Shown: positions 1 through 8,401 of the stretch, piece after piece
Layout of the letters: the number at the start of each line of letters is the position of its first letter
How positions within the stretch are numbered: position 1 is the stretch's first letter
Source of the DNA: Dehalococcoidia bacterium
GTDB lineage: Bacteria > Chloroflexota > Dehalococcoidia > Lucifugimonadales > UBA3495
Assembly: GCA_009692925.1 (NCBI GenBank)
Contig: SHYG01000020.1
Coordinates: 1-32,576, forward strand
Direction: 5' to 3'
DNA: 32,576 nucleotides
Program-made: the position numbers and the translations under genes
The notes under the pieces: model-generated
Databases searched by the model: none
The model's input: only the letters and a program-made list of their open reading frames with translations
Told to the model about the DNA's origin: nothing

Positions 1-1
1 G

Positions 2-154
2 GTTCTGACCGACCAGGGCGAGGTGGTGGAGCTTCAGGGCGCCACGGAGGCCGCGCCTTTTCCGCGGCAGCGCGTGGAGGATATGCTGACCCTGGCAACC
101 CAGGGTGTGGCGCCGTTGTTCCAGGCCCAGCGGGCCGCCCTGAAGCTGCGCTGA
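2..154 (+). CDS. rph: Ribonuclease PH, C-terminal fragment
   Basis: This is the last 50 codons of a gene cut by the left window edge, in the frame that starts at base 2 and stops at TGA 152-154. The readable tail contains VVELQGATEAAPF followed by a helical segment ending in QAQRAALKLR. That matches the conserved C-terminal end of RNase PH, where an E-V-Q-G-T-A-E-G-x-P-F motif precedes the last helix. RNase PH is a phosphorolytic 3'-exoribonuclease that trims tRNA precursors. Identification rests on this short tail only. The catalytic core and start lie outside the window. The gene ends 57 bases before the protease gene on the same strand. Confidence 0.8.
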   Translation, partial: VLTDQGEVVELQGATEAAPFPRQRVEDMLTLATQGVAPLFQAQRAALKLR

Positions 155-210
155 GGTCTTGGCAGGACACTGTGGAATTCATCTACCGCATTGTGTGATG
201 GTGTAAAACC

Positions 211-1386
211 ATGATTCAAGTTACAAGCCTCTCGGCGGTCCGGAGTTGGTTCATTCTTGCCGTCAGGTTGCTGGTGGGCGGCATTCTGGCATCCGCAATG
301 CTGGTGCTTGTCGCCTGCACTACACCGATACCCACGCCGGATGGTGAACAGGGTACGCTGGCTGCCACCGACGCGCCTGCACCGTTGAGCAGCAGTCCGT
401 CACCGTTGACGCCGGCCCAGCAGCCGGCGATGCTGCAACTGCCCAACGTGGCCGACACCGTGGAGCGGGTGCGCCCGGCGGTGGTGTCCATTGTGGCCGA
501 GGTGGTGGTGCATGACCGCTTCGGCATCAGCCGGGGCTTTGGCAGTGGCTCCGGGGTGATCATCGACCCTAAAGGCTTGGTGCTGACCAACCACCACGTC
601 ATTGAGGACGCCACTCGGTTGGTGGTTACTCTGGACAATGGCCAGCAGGTGGAGGCCAAGGTGGTGGGCGACGACGTCCTCACCGACCTGGCGGTGCTGC
701 AAATTCCCGGCAGTAATTATCCTTTCGTATCGCTGGGCAAGAACGTGCCCCTGCGAGTTGGCGAGTGGGTTATCGCCATTGGCAACGCTTTGGCCCTCCC
801 CGGCGGGCCCACGGTGACGGTGGGGGTGGTATCTGCCCTGGGCCGCACCCTGGAGGAAAGCTCTCAGGTGACTCTGTACGACATGATTCAGACCGATGCC
901 GTGATCAATCCCGGCAACAGCGGCGGGCCGTTGCTGAACCTGCAGGGGCAGCTGGTGGGTGTCAACACCGCGGTGCTGCGCGGCGGCAACGGCGGCGACA
1001 CGCCAATAGAGGGCATCGGGTTCGCCATCAACATGGACACGGCGTCCTTTGTGGCGGAGCATTTGGTGGCCCAGGGCCGTGTCCCGTGGGCCTGGATGGG
1101 CGTCTTCCTGGCCGACCTACCGCCGGAAGCGGTGGCTCAGGCCCGCCTGTCAGTGCGGGAGGGTGTTCTCATCCGCGGAGTGGTAGCTGGCGGGCCGGCA
1201 GAGCGGGCGGCCATCAAGGGCGGCGACATTATCCTGTCAGTGAACGGCAAGAAAGTCGTCAGCGTCAGCGATCTGACTCGGCGGCTGCGGCAGGAGCTGC
1301 GATCGGGCCAGCAGGTAGACATGGAACTGTTCCGGGATGGCGCGCGCCGCACCCACAAGCTCACCCTGGGTGAGGTGCCCCGCTAG
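211..1386 (+). CDS. HtrA/DegP-like serine protease with one PDZ domain, lipoprotein
   Basis: The 391-residue protein begins with a basic and hydrophobic leader ending in a lipobox (LVAC, Cys36), so it is probably a membrane-anchored lipoprotein acting outside the cytoplasm. A low-complexity Pro/Ser/Thr linker follows (about 40-75). The trypsin-like domain spans about 80-280, with the triad visible as His129 (TNHHV), Asp159 (TDLAVL) and Ser237 (GNSGGPL). One PDZ domain occupies about 295-385. This is the usual HtrA layout, used in protein quality control: it degrades misfolded envelope proteins. The ATG at 211 has no good Shine-Dalgarno sequence, but it is the only start that keeps the whole leader and lipobox. 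The neighbouring M16 peptidase is convergent, so the two are not co-transcribed. Confidence 0.93.
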   Translation: MIQVTSLSAVRSWFILAVRLLVGGILASAMLVLVACTTPIPTPDGEQGTLAATDAPAPLSSSPSPLTPAQQPAMLQLPNVADTVERVRPAVVSIVAEVVVHDRFGISRGFGSGSGVIIDPKGLVLTNHHVIEDATRLVVTLDNGQQVEAKVVGDDVLTDLAVLQIPGSNYPFVSLGKNVPLRVGEWVIAIGNALALPGGPTVTVGVVSALGRTLEESSQVTLYDMIQTDAVINPGNSGGPLLNLQGQLVGVNTAVLRGGNGGDTPIEGIGFAINMDTASFVAEHLVAQGRVPWAWMGVFLADLPPEAVAQARLSVREGVLIRGVVAGGPAERAAIKGGDIILSVNGKKVVSVSDLTRRLRQELRSGQQVDMELFRDGARRTHKLTLGEVPR

Positions 1387-1400
1387 ACGACGGTGGTGCT

Positions 1401-1458
1401 GTAGGGGCGCTGCTTGCCGCGCCCCGGCCGCCCAGGACAGGGCAAGCCCTGACCCTAC
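1401..1458. repeat. GTAGGGGC-ended inverted repeat, copy 1
   Basis: The element starts GTAGGGGCGCTGCTTGCC and ends with GGGCAAGCCCTGACCCTAC. The arms are imperfectly complementary. It fills the gap between two convergent stop codons (1386 and 1462), so it could also act as a bidirectional hairpin terminator. It belongs to the family seen at 9245, 10540, 12941, 20645 and 26967. Confidence 0.7.
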
Positions 1459-1461
1459 GGG

Positions 1462-4122
1462 TTACGTTGTTTCCAGCCCGTCCCGGTCCAGCAGCACCAC
1501 CGGCAGGCCCAGCTCCCGCAAGCCCGCCTCCACTGTCTGCCGGTCTCCCACCACCAGAATCCGAAGCTGGCCGGGGTCGATGCGCTCCGAGGCCACCCGC
1601 CGGGCGTCGGCCAGAGACACCGCCGCCACCTTGGCGCTGACGGTGCGGAAGTGGTCGTTGGGCAGGTCGTGCACCACTAGGTTAATCAGCTGGCCCAGCA
1701 CCTGGCTAGGCTGCTCAAAGCTGGATGGATAGCTTCGCAGCATCCCTGCTTTGGACGACTCCAGCTCCTCCGCGGTCAGGGGCCGCGCGCCGTGGATGTC
1801 CTGGAACTCCTTCAGGGTTTCCTGCACCGACTCTTTGGTCACCGCGGTCTGCACGCTGCCGCCCGCGGCCAGCACGGACGGCCCCCGGTACCAGCTTACT
1901 CCTGAGTTGAAACCGTAGCTGTAGCCCTTGTCCTGGCGCAGGTTCAGGTTCAGCCGGGCGGAGAACTGCCCCCCAAAGGCGTAGTTGACCAGTGTAAGCG
2001 CGTGGAAGTCGGGATGCTGGCGCGGCACGGTTACATGACCGGCGCGGATGACCGACTGGGCGGCGCCGGGCCGGTCCACCAGGTAGATGGTGGCTGGCGC
2101 CGCGCCGGATTCGCCGTCGGCGCTATTCCGGGTAGTCCTGGCAGGCCGAGGCGCTTTCCAGCCGCCGAACGCGGACTCAGCGCGGGACTTCGCCTCTTCC
2201 AGGGTCACGTCGCCCGCCACCAGCAGCGTGGCCGAGGCGGGGGAATAGTGCCGCTGGAACTGGGCCACAATGTCTTGGCGGGACAGCGCCTGGACCGACT
2301 CCTCGGTGCCGGAAACGGGGTGGCCGTAGCCGCTGGTCCGGCCAAAGACCAGGCCGGGCATGATGCGGTCCGCCACCGCGCCGGCATCGTCCTTGGCACG
2401 GCGCAGGTCGGTGAGGTGCTCCCGGCGCACCCGTTCCAGCTCGTGTTCCGGGAAGGTGGGTTCCCGCACCAGCTCGGCCACCAGGTCCAGGGCCGCGGGC
2501 CAGTGCTTGGACAGGGTCTCGGTGGACAGCAGGGTGTACTCCCGGCGGGGGTCGGTGCTCAGCCGGGCGCCGATGAACTCGAAGGCTCTGGCGATCTCCT
2601 GGCTGGAGCGCCTGGTAGTGCCTTCCTCCAGCAGACCGGCGGTGAAAGCGGAGAGACCGGGCAGGGTCGTAGGGTCGGTGGCGGCTCCGGCGCTGAACAC
2701 CAGCCCAAAGGCGACGATGGGCAGGTCCCGCTTCTCCACCACGACAAGGTTCAAGCCGTTGGACAATTTGCCCCGCTGCGGCAAGGGAGGAGTAAAGCTG
2801 GGCTCCCGGCCCGCGGCGGGCATCACCGTGCGGTCCACGCCGGTGGTGGAGGCCTTCAGCGACGGCTCCGGCAGCACCCGCAGCCGCACCTGTCGCTGGC
2901 CCAGCACCGATTGGTGCACCCGCAGCACGTCGTCGCCCTTCACCTCCAGGTAGGGCTGGAGGCTGGTGTTAATGCGTCCGGGGTCTCCGGTGAAGATGTT
3001 GAAGTGGTTAAGCTGGTCCGCCTTGCCGCCAAATCCGCCCACCCGGGCCAAAGACCGGAAGTGCTGGGCCTCAAAGCGGTTCTTGGCCTGCGCCAACTCC
3101 TCGTTGGTGGGCGGCTCCTTCTGTAGTCGGGCCAGCTCGGTATCGGTGGCGGCCTCCACCTCGGCCAGCGAGTGGTCCGCCGCCGCCGTCACCGACACGG
3201 TGAACTCGCCGGCAATCTCCCCCGAGTAGTATTGGACGCTGACGCTCTGGGCAATCTGCTTTTCGTACACCAGCGCCCGGTGCAGGCGGGAGCTGAGGCC
3301 GTCGCCCAGCACGGCCCGCAGCACCTCCAGGGCCGGCTCGTCGGGAGTGAACTCCGCCGGCGCAGGCCAGGAGATGTACAGCCGGGGCAGGAGCACCTTG
3401 TCCCGCAGCTCTAGCTCCACCCGTCCCGGCAGGCTGGATTCGAACCTGCCGATGCGACGTACCGGCGGGCCGGGCGGCAGGCTGCCGAAGTACTTTTCCA
3501 CCAGCGCCATTGCCTCGTCCCGCTGGAAATCCCCGGCGATGGCCAGGCTGCTGTTGGAGGGCGAGTAGAACCGGTTGAAGAAGTCTTTGATATCCTCCAG
3601 CTTGGCGGCGTCCAGGTCTTCCTGGGAGCCGATGGTCATCCAGTGGTACGGGTGCGGCATGGGGAACAGGGCCTCTTGGACGTGCCAATGGGCCATGCCA
3701 TAGGGGCGGTTTTCGTAGGTCTGGCGGCGCTCGTTCTTTACCACGTCCCGCTGGATGTCGAAGCGCTGCTGGTCAAGGGCGTCCAGCAGGAACCCCATGC
3801 GGTCGGCCTCCAGCCACAGGGCCAGCTCCAGGTAGTTGGAGGGCACATCCTCCCAGTAGTTGGTGCGGTCCTGGGTGGTGGAGCCGTTGAGGTTGGCGCC
3901 GGCCTTCTGCAGCGGCTCAAAGTGGCTGCGGTTGTGGTGCTTGGAACCCTCAAACATCACGTGCTCAAAGAGGTGGGCAAAGCCGGTGCGCCCCGGCTCC
4001 TCGTCCTTGGAGCCCACGTGGTACCAGACATTGACGGAGACCAGCGGGGTGGCGTGGTCCTGGTGCAGCACCACATCCATGCCGTTGGACAGGGTGACCT
4101 TCTCAAAGGGGATAGATACCAT
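1462..4122 (-). CDS. M16-family zinc metallopeptidase, two M16 domains
   Basis: The 886-residue protein carries two pitrilysin-fold halves. The N-terminal half has the inverted zinc motif HLFEH (His50, Glu53, His54) and a downstream Glu131 placed exactly 77 residues after the second His, as in pitrilysin. The second half starts near residue 455 and lacks the zinc motif (the equivalent stretch reads GLSAFTAGLLEEGT), as is normal for the partner domain that closes the peptide chamber. No signal peptide is obvious. Such processing peptidases degrade or process short peptides. The start ATG 4122 fits family N-termini (FEKVTLSNGMDVVL), though its Shine-Dalgarno is weak (AAAGGAC, about 12 bases upstream). 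A promoter lies about 75 bases upstream on the same strand. Confidence 0.93.
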   Translation of the reverse strand: MVSIPFEKVTLSNGMDVVLHQDHATPLVSVNVWYHVGSKDEEPGRTGFAHLFEHVMFEGSKHHNRSHFEPLQKAGANLNGSTTQDRTNYWEDVPSNYLELALWLEADRMGFLLDALDQQRFDIQRDVVKNERRQTYENRPYGMAHWHVQEALFPMPHPYHWMTIGSQEDLDAAKLEDIKDFFNRFYSPSNSSLAIAGDFQRDEAMALVEKYFGSLPPGPPVRRIGRFESSLPGRVELELRDKVLLPRLYISWPAPAEFTPDEPALEVLRAVLGDGLSSRLHRALVYEKQIAQSVSVQYYSGEIAGEFTVSVTAAADHSLAEVEAATDTELARLQKEPPTNEELAQAKNRFEAQHFRSLARVGGFGGKADQLNHFNIFTGDPGRINTSLQPYLEVKGDDVLRVHQSVLGQRQVRLRVLPEPSLKASTTGVDRTVMPAAGREPSFTPPLPQRGKLSNGLNLVVVEKRDLPIVAFGLVFSAGAATDPTTLPGLSAFTAGLLEEGTTRRSSQEIARAFEFIGARLSTDPRREYTLLSTETLSKHWPAALDLVAELVREPTFPEHELERVRREHLTDLRRAKDDAGAVADRIMPGLVFGRTSGYGHPVSGTEESVQALSRQDIVAQFQRHYSPASATLLVAGDVTLEEAKSRAESAFGGWKAPRPARTTRNSADGESGAAPATIYLVDRPGAAQSVIRAGHVTVPRQHPDFHALTLVNYAFGGQFSARLNLNLRQDKGYSYGFNSGVSWYRGPSVLAAGGSVQTAVTKESVQETLKEFQDIHGARPLTAEELESSKAGMLRSYPSSFEQPSQVLGQLINLVVHDLPNDHFRTVSAKVAAVSLADARRVASERIDPGQLRILVVGDRQTVEAGLRELGLPVVLLDRDGLETT

Positions 4123-4205
4123 GATTAACGCCGTGTCCTTTCTTCCTGTATTGGAAGTTGGGAGTCTGAAGTATGCAAGGGCAAATCAATTAAGTTCGCG
4201 TGTTT

Positions 4206-4236
4206 ATTATAGCGCGGACTTGGGTGCGCGGGCCAA
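4206..4236 (-). promoter_or_regulatory. Probable sigma-70 promoter for the M16 peptidase
   Basis: Read on the minus strand, TTGGCC (4236-4231) is followed after 19 bases by a perfect TATAAT (4211-4206). The spacer is slightly long. The predicted transcript would start near 4199 and have a leader of about 75 bases before the ATG at 4122. Confidence 0.5.
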
Positions 4237-4266
4237 GACTGAGCTCGACTTCTGGCGATAGACTTG

Positions 4267-4300
4267 AACGCCCGCTAGTTGGCTAGCGGGCGTTCTTCTC
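4267..4300 (-). terminator. Hairpin terminator
   Basis: A perfect 12-bp stem AACGCCCGCTAG / CTAGCGGGCGTT with a 4-base loop (TTGG) is followed by CTTCTC on the plus strand. It sits 34 bases past the stop of the PPOX-fold gene transcribed toward it. The T-rich run is better on the plus strand than on the minus strand, so its orientation is uncertain. Confidence 0.55.
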
Positions 4301-4333
4301 AGGAATGTTCAGGGCTGACGTCTGGACGCGGGC

Positions 4334-4906
4334 CTACACGTTGGTGCTGCGGTCCGCAATGGGCCGCTGGGCCTGGTTTGCCGCGATGGTCTCCACGTCC
4401 CACAGGCGGGAGAAGGTGAAGGCGCGGGGGCAATGCCCGTAGGATTCCGCCACTTCAATAACGATGCCCTGCAGGTGCTGGCCGCGCTCGTCGGGGTCGT
4501 AGAGGCACACCTCCACCTCCCGCTCCTCCAGTTCCTGCTTCTCCACGATGGTCACGCGGCCATTCACCCGCACCGTGTCGTTGAGGCCGGGGATGAAGAA
4601 TATCAGGCCCACGTGTGGGTTGGCGTCCATGTTCTGGTACGACTGAAACAGCTTGTTCCCGGCCACGTCGGGGAGCAGCAGATGCTTGTCGTCCAGCACC
4701 TTCACGAACCCGGGCATGCCGCCCTTGGGAGAGGCGTCGCAGTGGCCCTGAGGGTCGCTGCTGGCCATGACTGCGAAGGGAGAGTGGCGGATGAACTCCT
4801 GCACGTAAGGGGTCATAATCGGCTTCACCTTAATGGCCGCCCGGCCCTGGGCCACGCCAAAAGTCTCGGCGAACCGGTTGGTAGCCGCGGTTGTGGTGCT
4901 GGTCAT
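4334..4906 (-). CDS. PPOX-fold FMN-dependent protein (pyridoxamine 5'-phosphate oxidase-like)
   Basis: The 190-residue protein resembles the PPOX-class flavin-binding family (split-barrel fold) found widely as putative FMN oxidoreductases. Segments typical of the family are FAVMASSDPQGHCDASPKG near the N-terminus, then the GLIFFIPG strand and the VNGRVTIV strand. The frame remains open to 5104, but the ATG at 4906 is preferred: GGGAGG lies six bases upstream and the protein then begins just before the conserved domain. The substrate is unknown. A hairpin terminator follows the stop. Family confidence is high and functional confidence low. Confidence 0.85.
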   Translation of the reverse strand: MTSTTTAATNRFAETFGVAQGRAAIKVKPIMTPYVQEFIRHSPFAVMASSDPQGHCDASPKGGMPGFVKVLDDKHLLLPDVAGNKLFQSYQNMDANPHVGLIFFIPGLNDTVRVNGRVTIVEKQELEEREVEVCLYDPDERGQHLQGIVIEVAESYGHCPRAFTFSRLWDVETIAANQAQRPIADRSTNV

Positions 4907-5235
4907 ACGCCCTCCCTGTGTGAGCTTCGTGTGAGCTTGGTACGGGCTTATTTTATTCCCCATCTCTCGAATGAGCAAGCGCAGTGGGCCTCTCGAATAG
5001 CCGTTTGTATCTGATGGCGCTCCGCTCCCAGCGTATCTGGGGTGGTTCCCTCTGGCCAGATATGTGGCCTTCCTCTGCGGCGATCCGCCACGGCTCTTTA
5101 ACATAGATAGTGAATAGTCCCTTCAGGCCAATGGCAAGGGGGGATTTGTAATGGTTGCCGTTCTGCCCGTTTCAAGCACCGGCGTTATGACCCCCCTGTT
5201 GGGCGGCGGCATTGAATGCGACAAGAGGGTAAATA
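4907..5235. other. Gene-free interval between divergent genes
   Basis: This is the shared upstream region of the PPOX-fold gene (leftward) and the zinc-ribbon gene (rightward). The frame extending the PPOX gene into it has no codon signal or ribosome-binding site of its own. No repeat or convincing paired -35/-10 box was found by eye. Confidence 0.4.
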
Positions 5236-5496
5236 ATGTTCTGGTTCAAGGGCTGTCCCCGCTGTTCCGGGGACCTGTATGAAGACCGGGACCAGTACGG
5301 GCCGTACATCAGCTGCGTCCAGTGCGGATTCCACAAAGATATCATGGAGAAGCTGGAAGAGCCGCTGCAGATCAACCCGGAGCCGCTGCCGCCGCCGGTG
5401 GTGCCCCAAACGGACGGTGGCAAGCGGAGCCGGCTGTCCCACGGCGGGCGGCACTTCTCCCGGCGCGGCGATCCCCCAGACCGGCTGGCCGCGTGA
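5236..5496 (+). CDS. Small zinc-ribbon protein
   Basis: The 86-residue protein has two knuckles, CPRC (Cys7, Cys10) and CVQC (Cys27, Cys30), separated by an acidic and aromatic segment (DLYEDRDQYGPY). This is the pattern of a four-cysteine zinc ribbon. The rest is proline-rich then basic, and probably disordered. GAGGG lies eight bases before the ATG at 5236. Ribbons of this type usually bind nucleic acid or protein partners, but no specific function can be assigned. It stands alone: the next gene on the same strand is 288 bases away with no coding signal between. Confidence 0.75.
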   Translation: MFWFKGCPRCSGDLYEDRDQYGPYISCVQCGFHKDIMEKLEEPLQINPEPLPPPVVPQTDGGKRSRLSHGGRHFSRRGDPPDRLAA

Positions 5497-5784
5497 CGTG
5501 GCTGGTTTAGCCTAAAGGCTCTTCCTGCGCTAACCTGGTTTCGCTCCGTCGGCGTTGCTGGATGGCGGCTGATTTATGCTGCGGCGGCTGGCTGACGCCG
5601 AGCCCCCTTCCCGGTGCTCCTTAGCCCTGGCCTCTCCCGGCCATGCTCTCCCTCCGCCTCTTGCGTTGCCGCTGGCTCTCCAGCCTGACCGCTGGCCCTG
5701 TGGTACAATTCCGGTCGAATTGGGTGGCGCGAAATTGCGCCGCCAGCCACAGTCCACCAGCTACGGTAAGGAGGCGAGTCATCC

Positions 5785-6987
5785 ATGACGGCGCTCCAAG
5801 GGGTACGGGTACTGGACCTGACTCGGGCACTGGCGGGCCCCTTCTGCACGTTGATGCTGGGGGACTACGGTGCCGACGTCATCAAGATTGAGCTGCCTGG
5901 AACGGGGGACGATACCCGGCAATGGGGGCCTCCCTTTATTAAAGGCGCGAGCGGGGGGGAAGAAAGCGCCTACTTCCTGTCCATCAACCGCAACAAGCGC
6001 AGCCTCACCCTCAACTTCAAGGAGCCACAGGCCAAGGAGATTTTCCTGAAGCTGGCTGAGGGCGCCGACGTAGTGGTGGAAAACTTCACCCCCGGCGTCA
6101 CCTCCAGGCTGGGCATAGACTACGGTGCGGTCTGCGGCGTGAACCCCAAGATCGTCTACTGCTCCATCTCCGGGTTTGGCCAGGACGGCCCCTACCGCAG
6201 TTTTCCCGCCTACGACCAGATTGTGCAGGGAATGAGCGGCGTGATGAGCGTCACTGGCGAGGCCAAGGGAGACCCGGTGAAGGTTGGCGTGGCCGTTGCC
6301 GACATTGGGTCGGGCATGTGGGCCGCCTTCGCCGTCATGTCCGCTCTGTACCACCGGCAAGTCCACGGCAAAGGCCAGTATATCGATATATCCATGCTGG
6401 ACGCCCAGGTGGCCTGGCTGACCTACCAGGCGGGCAACTACTTCGGCAACGGGCGCGCCCCTGGCCGGCTGGGCACGGCCCACGCCAACCTGGTCCCCTA
6501 CCAGGCCTTCATGTGCCAGGATGGCAAGTACGTGAACGTGGCGGTGGGCTCCGAGCGCCTGTGGGAGCGGTTCTGCCAGGGCATCGGCCGGGAAGACCTG
6601 ACAGCCCGCCCTGATTACGCCCGCAACGTTGACCGCTCCAAGAACCGGTCGGTGCTGGTGCCCTTGCTGCAGGAGCATTTCCTGACCAAGCCTTTGAGCC
6701 ACTGGCTGAAGGCGCTGCAAGCGGCGAACGTGCCCTGCGGCCCGATCAACGACCTAGCGGATGTGTTCTCCGACCCCCAAGTGTTGCACCGGCAGATGTT
6801 GTTGGAGATGCCGCATCCCACCTTGGGTAGTGTCAAGCAGACGGGGCTGCCCATCAAGTTCGGCCTCACGCCGGGCAGCTTGCACCGGCCCCCGCCGCTG
6901 CTGGGCGAGCACAACTCGGAGATCCTGCGGGAGCTGGGGTATTCCACTGCCCAGATTGAGCGGATGGCGGAGCAAGCGGTGATTTGA
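5785..6987 (+). CDS. Family III (CaiB/BaiF-type) CoA transferase
   Basis: The 400-residue protein has the full length and order of family III CoA transferases, which move CoA between carboxylic acids through an aspartyl-CoA thioester. The N-terminal Rossmann part begins GVRVLDLTRALAGPF, followed by the GADVIKIE strand, the NRNKRSL segment and CSISGFGQDGP. The probable catalytic Asp is Asp173 in VADIGSGM. GGAGG lies nine bases before the ATG at 5785. A TACAAT box at 5703-5708 and a small hairpin at 5726-5741 (GGCGC/GCGCC) lie in the upstream 288-base gap, but no good -35 is paired with them. The ThDP-enzyme cluster downstream has its own promoter, so a shared pathway is only suggested by proximity. 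Confidence 0.93.
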   Translation: MTALQGVRVLDLTRALAGPFCTLMLGDYGADVIKIELPGTGDDTRQWGPPFIKGASGGEESAYFLSINRNKRSLTLNFKEPQAKEIFLKLAEGADVVVENFTPGVTSRLGIDYGAVCGVNPKIVYCSISGFGQDGPYRSFPAYDQIVQGMSGVMSVTGEAKGDPVKVGVAVADIGSGMWAAFAVMSALYHRQVHGKGQYIDISMLDAQVAWLTYQAGNYFGNGRAPGRLGTAHANLVPYQAFMCQDGKYVNVAVGSERLWERFCQGIGREDLTARPDYARNVDRSKNRSVLVPLLQEHFLTKPLSHWLKALQAANVPCGPINDLADVFSDPQVLHRQMLLEMPHPTLGSVKQTGLPIKFGLTPGSLHRPPPLLGEHNSEILRELGYSTAQIERMAEQAVI

Positions 6988-7027
6988 GGCGTCCGCAGCG
7001 CCTCCGTCGCAAGCTGACACGCCTTGG

Positions 7028-7056
7028 TTGACGCCCAGTCAGCGCCCTAATATAAT
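7028..7056 (+). promoter_or_regulatory. Sigma-70-like promoter of the ThDP-enzyme cluster
   Basis: TTGACG (7028-7033), a 17-base spacer and a perfect TATAAT (7051-7056) stand 45 bases before the ATG at 7101. The in-frame ATG at 7056 overlaps this -10 box, which supports the later start. Confidence 0.8.
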
Positions 7057-7100
7057 TGGGCGGAATTGAGATTGTGACACCCCTCGGAGAAGGAGATTCC

Positions 7101-7613
7101 ATGGCCACTGAGCATTACGATTCAGTCCTGCATCCCCCGGCCATTGTGGCCGAGCTGAAGAAGAACAAGGTCTCCCACGTGGTGTGGCTGCCCGACAGCG
7201 AGACCAACTTCATGTACCAACTGCTTGATGCCGAGCCTACTATCGACCTGGTGTCGGTGTGCCGTGAGGGCGAAACCATGGCCATTGCCGCCGGCCTGTG
7301 GGTAGGTGGCAAGAAGCCGGTGGTTCTTATCCAGAACACCGGTATCTTCGAGTCGGGGGATTCCATCCGCGGCTTGGGCCTGGATATCAACCAGCCCCTG
7401 GTCATGCTCATCGGCTACCGGGGCTGGAGCCGCCACGGTCTGACCAACGACTCGGCGGCCCGGTTCATTGAGCACAACCTCCACTCCTGGGGCATCAACT
7501 ACTACCTCATCGAGACCGACGAGGATGCTCCGCGGATCAGCCTGGCCATGGATGAGGCGCAGCGCACCCAGAAGCCTGTGGCGGTGCTGGTAGGCACCGA
7601 GTTCGGCTCCTAA
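7101..7613 (+). CDS. ThDP-dependent decarboxylase-like, PYR-domain (alpha) subunit
   Basis: The 170-residue protein is a stand-alone pyrimidine-binding (PYR) domain of thiamine diphosphate enzymes, like the alpha subunit of two-gene sulfopyruvate decarboxylases (ComD) and the first half of phosphonopyruvate decarboxylases. Visible features are VVWLPDSETNF, the conserved activating glutamate (Glu56 in CREGE) followed by AIAAGLWVGGKKPVVLIQNTG, and a C-terminal strand KPVAVLVG. AAGGAG lies before the ATG at 7101. The next gene, 26 bases downstream, supplies the diphosphate-binding half, so the two should form a heteromeric active site at the subunit interface. The true substrate (sulfopyruvate, phosphonopyruvate or another 2-oxoacid) cannot be read from sequence. 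Confidence 0.85.
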   Translation: MATEHYDSVLHPPAIVAELKKNKVSHVVWLPDSETNFMYQLLDAEPTIDLVSVCREGETMAIAAGLWVGGKKPVVLIQNTGIFESGDSIRGLGLDINQPLVMLIGYRGWSRHGLTNDSAARFIEHNLHSWGINYYLIETDEDAPRISLAMDEAQRTQKPVAVLVGTEFGS

Positions 7614-7639
7614 CCTAGCTTGCAGAGAGGGATAACGCC

Positions 7640-8230
7640 ATGATTAACAACACCGATGCTGTGCGGCTGCTTGACCGCAAGCGCAAGAACAACATCATTG
7701 TCCCCACCATGAACGCGGGCAACACCCGGTTTGGCCTGCCCAGCGTGACCACCAACGAAAAGCTGGACCTGCCCCTGTCCGGCGCCATGGGCAAGGCTTC
7801 TTCCCTGGGGTTGGGCATCGCCCTGGCCCAGCCGGGGCGCAAGGTGCTGATCCTGGACGGGGATGGCAGCTTGCTGATGAACCTGGGCACCCTGGTCACC
7901 ATCGCCAACAAGGCCCCCAAGAACGTGTACCATTTTGTATTTGACAACGGAGCCTACTGCGTCACCGGCGGCCAGCCGGTCCCCGGCGCCGGCAAGGACG
8001 ACTGGGCGGGAATGGCCAAGGCGGCCGGGTTTGCTGCCACCTTCTCCTTCGACAACATTGAGGACCTGACTACTGGCATTGACCAGGTGTTGAGCACCAC
8101 GGGGCCGGTGTTTGTCCACCTCAAGGTGGCGCCGGAGATTGAAAACACCCCGGTGCAGTTCCGGCAGCGCCCCCGCCGCTCGGTGCAACAGGCGTTCAAG
8201 GATGTGGCTACGTCTGTGGGCGGACGCTAG
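7640..8230 (+). CDS. ThDP-dependent decarboxylase-like, PP-domain (beta) subunit
   Basis: The 196-residue protein is the diphosphate-binding half of a split ThDP enzyme (ComE-like). It has the cofactor and Mg motif intact: GDG at residues 74-76 and, after the usual interval, Asn103 (VFDNGAY). GAMGKASSLGLGIALAQPGRK precedes it, as in the family. The final 25 residues are basic (QRPRRSVQQ). GAGAGGG is placed well before the ATG at 7640. The gene directly follows the PYR subunit, and together they match the two-gene organisation of sulfopyruvate decarboxylase. A hairpin terminator-like structure stands 57 bases past the stop. Confidence 0.87.
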   Translation: MINNTDAVRLLDRKRKNNIIVPTMNAGNTRFGLPSVTTNEKLDLPLSGAMGKASSLGLGIALAQPGRKVLILDGDGSLLMNLGTLVTIANKAPKNVYHFVFDNGAYCVTGGQPVPGAGKDDWAGMAKAAGFAATFSFDNIEDLTTGIDQVLSTTGPVFVHLKVAPEIENTPVQFRQRPRRSVQQAFKDVATSVGGR

Positions 8231-8286
8231 ACCAGGCAACGCTCCCACCGCTCTAGGTGGAGGCGACGGTCCAATAGTGAACTCAA

Positions 8287-8330
8287 CCGAGGCGGTCCTT
8301 CAGGCGGAGGATCGCCTCGGTGTTGTTATT
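8287..8330 (+). terminator. Probable intrinsic terminator after the ThDP enzyme pair
   Basis: A 12-bp stem (CCGAGGCGGTCC / GGATCGCCTCGG, one G-T wobble) with a 10-base loop is followed by TGTTGTTATT. It could separate the catalytic pair from the downstream small membrane protein and paralogue, or attenuate read-through into them. Confidence 0.6.
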
Positions 8331-8369
8331 GGTCAAGTGGTGCAGGAGGGGGTTGCGGGAGACTTGACC
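8331..8369. repeat. Short inverted repeat before the small membrane protein gene
   Basis: GGTCAAGT (8331-8338) and ACTTGACC (8362-8369) are perfect inverted 8-mers separated by 23 bases. They lie immediately after the terminator-like stem and before the ribosome-binding site of the gene at 8402. This could be an operator or a second RNA stem. The function is unknown. Confidence 0.4.
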
Positions 8370-8401
8370 CGGACCCCAGGCGTAACGGAGGGTAAACCGG
8401 A

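Noticed and set aside
2002-3126. 374-residue open frame antisense to the M16 peptidase gene
   Set aside because: The M16 gene has intact motifs on the other strand; this frame is Gly/Gln/His-rich without a start signal.
5576-5788. Small 70-residue open frame before the CoA transferase gene
   Set aside because: No ribosome-binding site, Leu/Pro/Ala-biased composition, and it overlaps the ribosome-binding site and start of the real gene.
5779-6720. 313-residue open frame antisense to the CoA transferase gene
   Set aside because: It mirrors a complete, well-conserved gene on the other strand, has no ribosome-binding site and a composition typical of GC-rich shadow frames (His/Gly/Val-rich).
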